From the NCBI GenBank assembly GCA_022825135.1, contig JAJDYN010000032.1:1-64000 (forward strand): 64,000 nt of DNA, read 5' to 3'. Positions 38,127 through 46,706 of this stretch are shown piece after piece. Within the stretch, counting starts at the first letter, position 1. Every line of letters starts with the position of its first letter. Made by a program: the position numbers and the translations under genes. A model generated the notes under the pieces. The model searched no databases, was not told where the DNA came from, and saw nothing but the letters and a program-made list of their open reading frames with translations. The DNA is from Gemmatimonadota bacterium (lineage in GTDB: Bacteria; Gemmatimonadota; Gemmatimonadetes; Longimicrobiales; Gaopeijiaceae).

Positions 38127-40739
38127 ATGAACGCCATCGTCAGGTTTCTCTCCCGTCCGGTTTCGCCCGCGCCGCGCGCGTTTTCGCCCCTGCTCATGCT
38201 CATCGCGCTCGCGCCGCGTCCCGCAGAAGCGGCTCCCGCCCCCGCGCCGCAGGAGTCGAGTGCCGAGGCCGGTCCGGCCAACTACGACCTCGCCGCCCGC
38301 TTCGCCCCGTACCGCATCCGCGAGATGGTGCACTCGACGTCGGTCGACCCGCAGTGGATCGAGGGCACCGACCGGTTCTGGTACGAGTGGGAGAACGCCG
38401 ACGGCACGTTCTACTACATCGTCGATCCCGGCGCCGGCTCGCGCACGCTCCTCTTCGACAACGATCGAATCGCCGCCGAACTGACGCGCATCACCCGCGA
38501 TCCCTGGGACGGGCAGCACCTGCCCATCCGCAACATCCGCTTCATCAGCGACAACGTGCTCCATTTCGAGGTGGAGTCCTCCCAGGACGAGGAAGTGGAG
38601 GAGGATGACGAGGAGGTGGAGGAGGACCAGGACGAGGAGGAGGACGACTCGGGCGGCGCGACCCGCAAGCGCGTCCATCACTTCGAGTACACGGTCTCGA
38701 CCCGGACCCTGCGGGAGCTCGAGGACTACGAGGCGCCCGACAATCATCCGGACTGGGCCAGCGTGTCCCCCGATGGCCAGACCGTGGTCTTCGCCCGGGA
38801 TCACAATCTGTTCATGATGAGTGGCGACGACTACGGGGAGATTCTGGAGGCCCGGCGAGGCAAGTCCGGCGACGAGGCCGACGACGCCGAGGACGACATC
38901 GAGGTCACCGAGACCCAGCTCACCACCGACGGCGAGCAGTACTACACCTACGAGGCCAACTACACCGGGCGCGGCGAAACCAACGTCACCCTCGAGGAGG
39001 AGAAGGACGACCGCAAGGCGGCGTCGATCTCGTGGGCCAAGGACTCGGAGCGCTTTGCGCTGATCCGGCGCGACAACCGCGAGGTGGGCGAACTCTGGGT
39101 CGTACACGTGGTGGGGAATGGCAATGACCGCCCGGAACTCGAGACCTACTCCTACGAGATGGCCGGGGAGGAGTCGGTGACCCAGGAGGAGATCATCGTC
39201 TATGACCTCGCCTCCAAGAGCCAGGTGACGGTCTCGCACGAGCCCTGGAAGGACGAGGACCTTCGCATCACGACTCAGCGCCAGTTCGACTACCCGGACT
39301 CCGAGGAACCTGACCGCTCGCTCTGGATCTCCGACGACTCGGAGGAGCTCTACTTCGTGCGCATGAGCCGGGATCGGCACCGGGCCGCAGTCATGGTTGC
39401 GGACGCCGCCAGCGGCAACGCGCGCATGCTCTTCGTGGACAGCCTGAACACCTACATCGAGACGCGCCCGGTTGAGATGCTCGCGGGCGGCGACATGCTG
39501 TGGTGGTCGGAGCGGGACGGCTGGGCCCACCTGTACCTCTACGGGCCCGACGGGGAAGTGCGGCAGCGGCTCACCGAGGGCCCCTGGCACGTGGACGGCA
39601 TCGTCGGCGTGGACGAGGAGCGCGGCTTCGTGTTCTTCACCGGTCAGGGCCGGGAGGAGGGGGAGGATCCATACTACGCCCACCTCTACCGGGTGAGCCT
39701 GAACGGGACCGGGCTCACGCTGCTGAACCCGGGGAACTTCGACTTCCAGTCCGAGATGGGCGAGTCGAACCGCTACTTCGTCAGCAACTACTCGCGGGTG
39801 GACACGGCGCCCATGTCCGCGCTCTTCGACGCCTCCGGACGGCGCATCCTGGACCTGGGCGAGGCCGACTTCGGCGCCCTGGAAGCCGCCGGATACCAGT
39901 TCCCGGAGCCGTACCAGGTGGAAGCCGCGGACGGCGTGACCGACATCTACGGCGTGATGTACAGGCCCTACGACTTCGATCCCTCGAAGACGTATCCCAT
40001 TGTGGCGTACGTCTATCCGGGACCGCAGACCGAGTCGGTGTCGAAGTCGTGGTCGGCCAACCCGTACGAGCAGGCGCTGGCGCAGTTCGGCATGATCGTG
40101 GTGACCATGGGGAACCGGGGCGGCCATCCCGACCGCTCAAAGTGGTACCATAACTATGGATACGGCGACTTGCGCGACTATGGACTGGCCGACAAGAAAG
40201 CGGTCATCGAACAGCTGGCCGACCGCCACGACTTCATAGATGTAGACAAAGTGGGAATATACGGCCATTCCGGGGGCGGCTTCATGTCTACCGCGGCCAT
40301 GCTCGTCTATCCCGACTTCTTCAAGGTCGCGGTGTCGTCGGCGGGCAACCACAACAATGACGTGTACAACCGGTCCTGGTCGGAGACCCACCACGGCGTG
40401 AAGGAGGTCGTGGACGACGAGGGCAACGTGAGCTTCGAATACGATATCGAGCGCAACTCGGATCTCGCCGCAAACCTGAAGGGCCACCTCCTGCTCACCA
40501 CCGGCGACAACGACAACAACGTGCACCACGCCGGCACCTTCCGCATGGCGGAGGCGCTCATCCGCGCCAACAAGCGCTTCGACTTCTTCATCTTCCCGGG
40601 CCAGCGCCACGGCTTCGGCGACATGAGCGACTACTGGTTCTGGCTGCGCGCCGAGTACTTCGTGAAGCACCTGCTGGGCGACACCCGCTGGGACGTCGAT
40701 ATCATCCCGCTGCAGATGAACTCGCCGCAGACGCGGTGA
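38127..40739 (+). CDS. Exported dipeptidyl-peptidase IV-like S9 peptidase with acidic insert
   Basis: An 870-residue protein with a signal peptide (FSPLLMLIALAPRPAEAAPA), a DPPIV_N beta-propeller and a C-terminal S9 hydrolase. The triad is Ser715 (GHSGGGF), Asp796 (GDNDNNVHHAG) and His828 (GQRHGFG). An unusual Glu/Asp run lies at residues about 151-177 inside the propeller, with a second acidic patch near 248-262. The DPPIV-type RSKWYHNYGYGDLRDYGLAD segment supports the subfamily. It should release N-terminal dipeptides from peptides in the periplasm. ATG 38127 is the first good start; no strong ribosome site. Confidence 0.93.
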   Translation: MNAIVRFLSRPVSPAPRAFSPLLMLIALAPRPAEAAPAPAPQESSAEAGPANYDLAARFAPYRIREMVHSTSVDPQWIEGTDRFWYEWENADGTFYYIVDPGAGSRTLLFDNDRIAAELTRITRDPWDGQHLPIRNIRFISDNVLHFEVESSQDEEVEEDDEEVEEDQDEEEDDSGGATRKRVHHFEYTVSTRTLRELEDYEAPDNHPDWASVSPDGQTVVFARDHNLFMMSGDDYGEILEARRGKSGDEADDAEDDIEVTETQLTTDGEQYYTYEANYTGRGETNVTLEEEKDDRKAASISWAKDSERFALIRRDNREVGELWVVHVVGNGNDRPELETYSYEMAGEESVTQEEIIVYDLASKSQVTVSHEPWKDEDLRITTQRQFDYPDSEEPDRSLWISDDSEELYFVRMSRDRHRAAVMVADAASGNARMLFVDSLNTYIETRPVEMLAGGDMLWWSERDGWAHLYLYGPDGEVRQRLTEGPWHVDGIVGVDEERGFVFFTGQGREEGEDPYYAHLYRVSLNGTGLTLLNPGNFDFQSEMGESNRYFVSNYSRVDTAPMSALFDASGRRILDLGEADFGALEAAGYQFPEPYQVEAADGVTDIYGVMYRPYDFDPSKTYPIVAYVYPGPQTESVSKSWSANPYEQALAQFGMIVVTMGNRGGHPDRSKWYHNYGYGDLRDYGLADKKAVIEQLADRHDFIDVDKVGIYGHSGGGFMSTAAMLVYPDFFKVAVSSAGNHNNDVYNRSWSETHHGVKEVVDDEGNVSFEYDIERNSDLAANLKGHLLLTTGDNDNNVHHAGTFRMAEALIRANKRFDFFIFPGQRHGFGDMSDYWFWLRAEYFVKHLLGDTRWDVDIIPLQMNSPQTR

Positions 40740-40790
40740 CGGGATGCCCGCCACGTCGAGATCGGTGTACAGCCCGCCGCGGCCGCGGGT

Positions 40791-40796
40791 TACAAT
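40791..40796 (+). promoter_or_regulatory. Candidate -10 element of bactofilin gene
   Basis: TACAAT, one mismatch from consensus, 48 bases before the bactofilin start. The -35 region is a poor match, so confidence is low. Confidence 0.25.
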
Positions 40797-40844
40797 TACA
40801 CCAGCCCGAGTTGTTTCGCCCCGTTGCCCGAGAGAAGAACTGAA

Positions 40845-41234
40845 ATGAAGAAGAGTCGACCGATTGAGCGCCCGCAAGCGACGCCGGATGGCGGCATGTC
40901 ACTCGTGGGTAGCGGAACGAACGTGGTGGGCCACTGCAAGACCGAAGGCAGTGTGCGGATCGATGGCACGGTGGAAGGGAGCGTGGAAGCCGCGGACGTG
41001 GTCTTCATCGGGAAGGACGGGGTGATGATCGGCGACATCAGCACTCGCGATGCCGTTGTCGACGGTCGGATTCAGGGCAACCTGACGATCGGTTCGCTGT
41101 TGCAGCTCAAGGCCACCAGCGTTGTGACCGGCGAAATCGACGCCGGGCGCATCCTGATCGAAGAGGGAGCGACGGTCAATGTGACCGTGCGGACGGGCGA
41201 GGGGCGCAGCCAGCCGCCCGCTTCACCGTCCTGA
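40845..41234 (+). CDS. Bactofilin-family cytoskeletal protein
   Basis: A 129-residue protein with the bactofilin (DUF583) beta-helix made of repeated short strands: GHCKTEGSVRIDGTVEGSVE, DVVFIGKDGVMIGDISTRDA, GRIQGNLTIGSLLQLKATSV, VTGEIDAGRILIEEGATVN. The flanking N- and C-terminal tails are short and polar, as usual. Bactofilins polymerise without nucleotides on the inner membrane and act in cell shape or envelope organisation. ATG 40845 follows a purine-rich AGAGAAGAA stretch. It stands alone; the usual M23 peptidase partner is not in the window. Confidence 0.93.
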   Translation: MKKSRPIERPQATPDGGMSLVGSGTNVVGHCKTEGSVRIDGTVEGSVEAADVVFIGKDGVMIGDISTRDAVVDGRIQGNLTIGSLLQLKATSVVTGEIDAGRILIEEGATVNVTVRTGEGRSQPPASPS

Positions 41235-41241
41235 AGCCGGT

Positions 41242-41709
41242 CTAACCGGTCGAGAACGGCGTCCAGCCCGTGGTTATGGCGGGCTCGCGTACGACGCGGA
41301 GGTCGGGCGGCGTGATGATCTCGCAGGTCGGGCCGGCAGCGCGGGCGAGACGGCGATCGAGGGTGAGAAGGGGGCAGGAGAGCGCTTCTGCGAGCGCAAC
41401 ATACCATCCATCGTAGATGGTGATGTTGTGGCGGAGTTCCCATATGCGGTCCGCGAAGGGCGCGAATGGGTAGAGGTCGATTTCGATGGTCAGCAGGTTT
41501 CGGTGCGCGAGGGCGGCTTCCAGGCTCGGAAGGCCCCGGGCCAGCTCCAGGCGGCGAAGCGCGCTGCCCGCCTCGGCCAGGACCATATGCGGAGCCGCCA
41601 GCGAGCCGTTCCGGCGCGCCTCCGCGATCGCGGATTCCGACCAGGTCCCATCGGATCGCAAGTGGGCGACTGCCGCCGTGAGCACCGATCCATCAACGAC
41701 GACCGTCAC
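41242..41709 (-). CDS. vapC: PIN-domain ribonuclease toxin, VapC-type
   Basis: A 155-residue PIN-domain protein. The acidic active-site residues are visible: Asp6 in VVVDGSVL, Glu46 in MVLAEAGSALRR, Asp in IYDGWYVALAE near 99 and Asp in LLTLDRRLA near 118. VapC toxins cut tRNA or rRNA. The ATG overlaps the stop of the antitoxin gene by 4 bases, the standard antitoxin-first order. It is convergent with the bactofilin gene, with stops 7 bases apart. Confidence 0.9.
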   Translation of the reverse strand: MTVVVDGSVLTAAVAHLRSDGTWSESAIAEARRNGSLAAPHMVLAEAGSALRRLELARGLPSLEAALAHRNLLTIEIDLYPFAPFADRIWELRHNITIYDGWYVALAEALSCPLLTLDRRLARAAGPTCEIITPPDLRVVREPAITTGWTPFSTG

Positions 41710-41942
41710 TTCCGATCCGCGTCGCGGGCACGCAGAATGTCCTCGGTGGTTACGTTGTTGGTCATCGCGCGCTTGTCAGCGCGGACCTGCCTGAGCCACT
41801 CCTCAACGGAAGGCTTGGCCACCAGACGCTCCAGTTGGCCCCGCAGATACTCCTGCATCGACTGGCCTCTCGCAGCCGCGCGCGCCGCGATCCGGTCCCG
41901 CACTTCCTCGGGAACGCCTCTGATGGTGATCTGAACGCTCAT
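41706..41942 (-). CDS. vapB: Ribbon-helix-helix antitoxin, VapB/FitA-type
   Basis: A 78-residue protein with an N-terminal ribbon-helix-helix (SVQITIRGVPEEVRDRIAAR, then AARGQSMQEYLRGQLERLV) of the FitA/Arc type and a C-terminal acidic/basic tail (EDILRARDADRK) likely to insert into the toxin active site. It overlaps the PIN-domain gene by 4 bases. A palindrome 13 bases before the start is a likely operator for autorepression by the VapBC complex. Confidence 0.9.
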   Translation of the reverse strand: MSVQITIRGVPEEVRDRIAARAAARGQSMQEYLRGQLERLVAKPSVEEWLRQVRADKRAMTNNVTTEDILRARDADRK

Positions 41943-41954
41943 GACATCACTTTA

Positions 41955-41967
41955 GTGTCGATGACAC
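41955..41967. promoter_or_regulatory. Palindromic operator candidate of vapBC
   Basis: GTGTC-GAT-GACAC is a perfect 5-bp inverted repeat 13-25 bases upstream of the vapB ATG. A further TGACATCAC/GTGATGTCA-like half-site overlaps the start codon at 41942. Ribbon-helix-helix antitoxins usually bind such palindromes. Confidence 0.55.
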
Positions 41968-42070
41968 CATTTTGCCAGCATCCAAGAGACCATCGCACTG
42001 CGTGAAGGTGGCCGACCCGGAGAGCCCGGGGCTGAGTCGAGCGAGGGCACGCTGGGCATGCCGATGGCGG

Positions 42071-42643
42071 TCACCGTCGCCACGCTCCCGGATCCGGAAT
42101 CCCGCGACTGAAGAGGACTTCGACCCCCCGATCCCTTGTAACGGCGGTGTCCGCGATTGCCTGGGTCGTGACGGTCGGCGGAAGATCGCGCAGGATGGCC
42201 CGAATCCGCCGGGTGCCGGGGTCGCGGAGGATCGCCATGGGACGGTGGCTGTCCTCGTCCAGCGTGGCCGATCCGCCCGGTCCGGTGAGCGTTACGCTTG
42301 CCAGGCGGTTCTCCCACCCCGGTTGCGCCGGGAGCATGAAGACGAAGCTCGAGCTGCCGTCGCCATCGGCCACGACCGGCATCTCGAAGTCGAGGGAGAA
42401 GAGCACGGTTCCGCCGTCGGCTCGACCGGTAAGCCGGTACTCGCCGGCCGCGTCCGGAAGCGCGGGGGCGGCGTCGATCACGAAGACGGGATCCAGGAAG
42501 GGCACGCCGTCGGCGTCGATGCCGCCCCAGAGGAGCAGGCACTGGATGGGGATTGCGTCCCGGGCCCCGAGCGCCGAGCCGGCGGCCAGGAGGATCAGGG
42601 CCGGGATTGCAACGCGGAAGCCGGTGCCGTGCGGGGTCCTCAT
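42071..42643 (-). CDS. Exported protein of unknown function
   Basis: A 190-residue protein with a signal peptide (GFRVAIPALILLAAGSALGA). The rest looks like a beta-sandwich (GEYRLTGRADGGTVLFSLDF, SSSFVFMLPAQPGWENRLAS, VTLTGPGGSATLDED) ending in a short polar tail. It resembles C-terminal accessory domains of secreted metalloproteases, but here it stands alone. It follows the M28 peptidase gene by 42 bases on the same strand, so it may be an accessory or inhibitor of that enzyme (inferred). Confidence 0.65.
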   Translation of the reverse strand: MRTPHGTGFRVAIPALILLAAGSALGARDAIPIQCLLLWGGIDADGVPFLDPVFVIDAAPALPDAAGEYRLTGRADGGTVLFSLDFEMPVVADGDGSSSFVFMLPAQPGWENRLASVTLTGPGGSATLDEDSHRPMAILRDPGTRRIRAILRDLPPTVTTQAIADTAVTRDRGVEVLFSRGIPDPGAWRR

Positions 42644-42685
42644 GATGGTCTTCCCTACACGCCCAAGCCGGGTCCGGTGCCTCGC

Positions 42686-44242
42686 CTACCTCCCGAAGCT
42701 CCTCCTCGGCGGGCGACACTGCGGCCACGTCCCTCGCGTGCCGTTGTTCGGGTTCACCGGCAGCACCCGCTGGGTCACGTCCATGCGCTCCGGGTCCTCG
42801 GACGCCATGTAGGTCAGCATGGCGGCCAGGGTCGCGTTGTTGCGCAGGTCGTCGAAGACGATCTTGTCGAAGGTGTCGCGGTTGGTGTGCCAGGTGTACT
42901 GGCGATAGTCGGGATAGTTGGACTGGAGCCGGAAGCCGGGCGCGGGCTTGCAGATGAAGGACATGTGGTCCGAGCCCCCCGTCTCGGGCACGCCCGGGAC
43001 ATCCAGCTCGATGTGGCCGGTGATCTCCGGGGGGATTTGCTCGAACCAGCGGGCGAAGTGCTCCCCCGCGCCCAGAAAGCCCTGCATGCGGATGAAGTCG
43101 ATGCGCCAGGTGCCGTTGTCCTGGTTGAAGGAGGCCTGAAGCCCGTCCACCACCTCCGGGTTGTCGGCCGCGAAGGCGTTTGAGCCGATCAGCCCCTGCT
43201 CCTCGCCGCCCCAGTGCCCCACCATGATGGTGCGCCGCGGGTTGGGGTAGGTCTCCTTCAGGATGCGCATGGCCTCGTGCATCATGATGGTGCCGGTGCC
43301 GTTGTCGGTCGCGCCCGAGGCGCCGTCCCACGAGTCCAGGTGCGCGCTCAGCAGCACGTACTCGTCGGGCAGTTCGGTGCCTGGAATCGTGGCCACTACG
43401 TTGAAGGCGGGCACGTCGCCCAGGAATTCGGCGTCCGCCTCCAGGCGGAGGCGCGGTCCCTGGTCCCGCGACGCGAGCCGGTGGAGGAGGGAGTAGTCCT
43501 CGCACGCCAGATGCAGCGACGGGATCTCGCGGGTCGATGAGGCGAAGATCTTGTCCACGCCCCAGCCCCGGGACCAGTTGCCGGTGATCAGCCCGAGCGC
43601 GCCCGCGCTCTCCAGCCGCTGGGGGCCGGCGTTGGGGATGAAGGTGAGCTGGTAGCTGGCCGCCCATTCCTGTTGCGCCGCTTCGCGGGCCTCGCTCATG
43701 CGCTGGAAGGACTCGGGGGTGGCGTGGTCGAGCCACGACTGGTCCTCGCGGCAGGTCGGTTCCGCGAAGGAGACGGCCACGAATTTGCCTTCGGCAGAAG
43801 GCAGCCAGGCGTTCAACTCGGCGCCGTCCGCGAAGGTGGGCAGCGCGACCACCTCGCCTTCCACGGGTCCGTCGGTGCCGGGGCTCCAGGCGAGCAGCGT
43901 GCCCTCCAGCGTGCGCCTGCGGGGCTCCAGCATGTCGATGTGGGTAAAGCCGCGCTCCCATCCGATCCAGGTGCCGTACTCCTGGCGCTCCGCTTCGATG
44001 CCCCAGCGCTCGTAGTTGGAAAGCAGCCAGTCCGCGGACCGCGAGTAGGCCGGAGACCCCATCAGCCGGGGGCCGATGGAGTCGAGCAGGGCCTGCGCGA
44101 GGTCGAAGGCCTGGCTTCCCGGGCCCATGCCCTCTTCCCACATCGCCTGGATGACGGGGTCGTCGGAGGGGAAGGTCTGGGCGGGCAGCGGCGCCGCGAG
44201 GGAGAGGGCGGATGCGGCGAGAAGAATGCGTCGGATGTTCAT
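42686..44242 (-). CDS. Exported M28 family metallopeptidase
   Basis: A 518-residue protein with a signal peptide (ILLAASALSLAAPLPAQ). The M28 co-catalytic zinc motifs are present: SAHLDSWDGASGATDNGTG near residue 300, GHWGGEEQGLIGSNAF near 345, GGSDHMSFICKPA and the last ligand His in YTWHTNRDTFDKIV. The N-terminal half includes a PA-like segment (GLITGNWSRGWGVDKIF). ATG 44242 has AAGGA eight bases upstream; a frame to 44296 lacks a site. It is likely a periplasmic aminopeptidase or carboxypeptidase acting with the neighbouring S9 enzymes. It is divergent from the S9 gene at 44526. Confidence 0.93.
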   Translation of the reverse strand: MNIRRILLAASALSLAAPLPAQTFPSDDPVIQAMWEEGMGPGSQAFDLAQALLDSIGPRLMGSPAYSRSADWLLSNYERWGIEAERQEYGTWIGWERGFTHIDMLEPRRRTLEGTLLAWSPGTDGPVEGEVVALPTFADGAELNAWLPSAEGKFVAVSFAEPTCREDQSWLDHATPESFQRMSEAREAAQQEWAASYQLTFIPNAGPQRLESAGALGLITGNWSRGWGVDKIFASSTREIPSLHLACEDYSLLHRLASRDQGPRLRLEADAEFLGDVPAFNVVATIPGTELPDEYVLLSAHLDSWDGASGATDNGTGTIMMHEAMRILKETYPNPRRTIMVGHWGGEEQGLIGSNAFAADNPEVVDGLQASFNQDNGTWRIDFIRMQGFLGAGEHFARWFEQIPPEITGHIELDVPGVPETGGSDHMSFICKPAPGFRLQSNYPDYRQYTWHTNRDTFDKIVFDDLRNNATLAAMLTYMASEDPERMDVTQRVLPVNPNNGTRGTWPQCRPPRRSFGR

Positions 44243-44525
44243 GGAATGGTTCCTTCGGTTACGGATGGGTGTTTCCCAGGCGTCAGGATGGGCCAAGGGA
44301 CGGAAAAGCGCCAGCAGAAGGGTCCGCTCCCCGCGCCGCGCGGAATGCGCGAGGTGCTCCGGAGGGCGTGGAGGGCGCGTCCGGCCCTGCGGAGTGGACC
44401 CGGCCGGATGCGGCGGCTCGCCGGGCGCCGAGATGCGCGACGGGGGCGTTGCCGGACGATTGACGTGGTGTCATCCTGACATTCTGCGGTTCCCAACGTC
44501 TCGCCCAACCTCCCGGAGGCGAATC
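44243..44525. promoter_or_regulatory. Divergent regulatory region between M28 and S9 peptidase genes
   Basis: About 280 bases with no gene. A TTGACG hexamer at 44460-44465 could be a -35 for the S9 gene. The perfect short inverted repeat TGTCA-TCC-TGACA (44469-44481) just after it is an operator candidate. No clear -10 is seen. Confidence 0.35.
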
Positions 44526-46700
44526 ATGACGCGCGCTCGCCTGCTGTTTTCGGCTCTCGCTCTGCTTTCCTGCCCGGCCCTGGCCACGCTCGCCGCCCTT
44601 CCTGCCCAGGCGCAGCGCTTCTCTATCGAGGACGTGCTCAGCCCCGGGTATCCGGTGCAGCTGGTGTCGGCCCGGGCGGCCGACCGCATCGCCTGGATCG
44701 AATACGAGGAGGGGAAGCGCAACGTGTATACGGCGGTGGCGCCCGACTTCGCCCCGGTGCGGCTGACGCGCTTCGAGGACGATGACGGGCGCGACCTGTC
44801 CAACCTGCGCATCTCCGACGACGGCTCCACCCTGGTCTTCCTGCGCGGGCACACCCCCAACAGGCAGGGGTGGATCGCCAACCCGGCGAGCGATCCCCGG
44901 GGCGCCGAGCGGGCCGCGTGGGCGGTGAGCACCGCGGGTGGCGAGCCCTGGCGGGTGGCGGAGGCCTGGAACGTGGCGCTCTCTCCCGACGGCGCGTGGA
45001 TCGCGTGGGAGAGCGATGGCGACATCTACCGGGCGCCGGTGAACCCCGGGGTCGCGACCGGCGACCCGGAGCGGCCGCTCTTCAGCGTGTTCGGCAGCCA
45101 GGACGATCCGGTCTGGTCGCCGGATTCGCGGCGCCTGGCCTTCGTGAGCGACCGCGAGGATCACAGCTTCATCGGCGTCTACGACACCGAGCGTCCCGGA
45201 ATCACATACCTGGGCCCCGCCGTCGACCGCGACACGAGCCCCACCTGGTCGCCGGACGGGGCGAGGGTCGCCTTCATCCGCCGGCCCGGGCTGCCCTTCG
45301 GCGCGCGGGCGGAGCGGGGGAGAATCCCGGAGGGGACCGCCACGGAGGAGGGCGAGGGCGAGGATGTCTGGCCCGCCGGGATGACCGAGGCCTGGTTCGC
45401 CGGCGGGTACGACTTCTCCATCTGGGTCGGGGACGCGCGCACGGGCGAGGCGGTGGAAGTGTGGCACAGCCCGCCCGGCGACAGCATCTACCGCGAAGTG
45501 CGCGAGGTCATCTGGGCCGGCGACCACATCATCTTCCAGGCCGAGCCCGACGGGTGGCGCCGGTACTACGCGGTCGCGGCGGACGGGGGCACGCGCGACC
45601 CGGTCGAACTGACGCCGGGCGACGGCATCGCCGAGTACATTTCGCTCTCGCCGGACGGGCGCACCCTGTTCTACGCCACCAACGCGGACGACATCGACCG
45701 GCGCCACCTCTGGCGCGTGCCCACCGCGGGCGGAGGCGCGCGGCAGCTCACCCGGGGCGACGGCGTCGAGACCAACCCGGCGGTGCTGGCGAGCGGCGAG
45801 CAGGTGGCGATGCTTGCCGCCAGCGCGAGCCATCCGCTCACGGTGGCGGTGGCGCCCGCCTCCGGCGGCGACGTCAGGACCATCCGTGAGCTGCCGGCCC
45901 GCTATCCCCTGGACGAGCACGTCGTGCCCGAGCCGGTCACGCTCGACGCCGAGGACGGCTTCGAGTTCTACAACCAGCTCTTCATGCCCCCGGATCTCGA
46001 GCCCGGCGAACAGCGCCCGGCGCTCATCTTCATCCACGGGGGATCCCGGCGGCAGATGCTGCTCGGCTACCACTACATGCACTTCTATCACATGGCCTAC
46101 GCCATCAACCAGTACTTCGCGAACAAAGGCTATGTGGTCCTGTCGGTGAACTACCGGAGCGGCATCGGCTACGGCCGCGAGTTCCGCAACGCACCCGGAC
46201 GGGGACGCGAGGGCAACACCGAGTACCAGGACATCCGGGCCGCCGGCGAGTACCTGCGCGACCGCCCGGACGTGGATCCCGCCCGCATCGGGCTTTGGGG
46301 CCTCTCCTACGGGGGCATCCTCACCGCGCAGGGATTGGCGCGCGACTCCGACCTGTTCGCAGCGGGCGTGGACATCGCCGGCGTGCACCTGTGGGGCAGT
46401 TCCATCGACCCGGAATCGGTGGCGTACCAGTCATCCGCGATCTCGGAGATCGAGAACTGGACCTCGCCGGTCCTGCTCATCCACGGCGACGACGACCGCA
46501 ACGTGGCCTTCTCCCAGACGGTCGGCCTGGTGCAGCTGCTGCGCGCGCACGGCGTGCCCCACGAACTCATCGTCTTCCCGGACGACGTGCACGACTTCCT
46601 GCTGCACGAGCGCTGGCTGACCACCTTCGACGCGACGGACCGCTTCTTCGATCGTTACCTGATGGACGGCAGGGCGGTGGCGACGGAGGGAAGGCGTTAG
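44526..46700 (+). CDS. Exported S9 family peptidase
   Basis: A 724-residue protein with a signal peptide (FSALALLSCPALATLAALPAQAQ), a WD40-like TolB propeller (WSPDSRRLAFVSD, WSPDGARVAFIRR, LSPDGRTLFYATN) and an alpha/beta hydrolase with Ser594 (GLSYGGI), the Asp in HGDDDRN (655-657) and His689 (DDVHDF). The length fits the acylaminoacyl-peptidase/DPP-like S9C group. ATG 44526 has a GGAGG site 7 bases upstream. It is convergent with the propeller lipoprotein gene. Confidence 0.93.
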   Translation: MTRARLLFSALALLSCPALATLAALPAQAQRFSIEDVLSPGYPVQLVSARAADRIAWIEYEEGKRNVYTAVAPDFAPVRLTRFEDDDGRDLSNLRISDDGSTLVFLRGHTPNRQGWIANPASDPRGAERAAWAVSTAGGEPWRVAEAWNVALSPDGAWIAWESDGDIYRAPVNPGVATGDPERPLFSVFGSQDDPVWSPDSRRLAFVSDREDHSFIGVYDTERPGITYLGPAVDRDTSPTWSPDGARVAFIRRPGLPFGARAERGRIPEGTATEEGEGEDVWPAGMTEAWFAGGYDFSIWVGDARTGEAVEVWHSPPGDSIYREVREVIWAGDHIIFQAEPDGWRRYYAVAADGGTRDPVELTPGDGIAEYISLSPDGRTLFYATNADDIDRRHLWRVPTAGGGARQLTRGDGVETNPAVLASGEQVAMLAASASHPLTVAVAPASGGDVRTIRELPARYPLDEHVVPEPVTLDAEDGFEFYNQLFMPPDLEPGEQRPALIFIHGGSRRQMLLGYHYMHFYHMAYAINQYFANKGYVVLSVNYRSGIGYGREFRNAPGRGREGNTEYQDIRAAGEYLRDRPDVDPARIGLWGLSYGGILTAQGLARDSDLFAAGVDIAGVHLWGSSIDPESVAYQSSAISEIENWTSPVLLIHGDDDRNVAFSQTVGLVQLLRAHGVPHELIVFPDDVHDFLLHERWLTTFDATDRFFDRYLMDGRAVATEGRR

Positions 46701-46706
46701 GCTCCC

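Noticed and set aside
37569-40127. 852-residue minus-strand frame opposite the S9 gene at 38127
   Set aside because: Only its last 112 residues (37907 to 37569) look like a protein; the rest is antisense to the S9 peptidase gene.
40740-40844. Strong promoter upstream of bactofilin
   Set aside because: Only a -10-like TACAAT is seen; the -35 region does not match, so it is kept as a low-confidence site only.
41952-44141. 729-residue minus-strand frame
   Set aside because: Overlaps the M28 gene in another frame with no family features and low-complexity Arg/Gly/Pro content.
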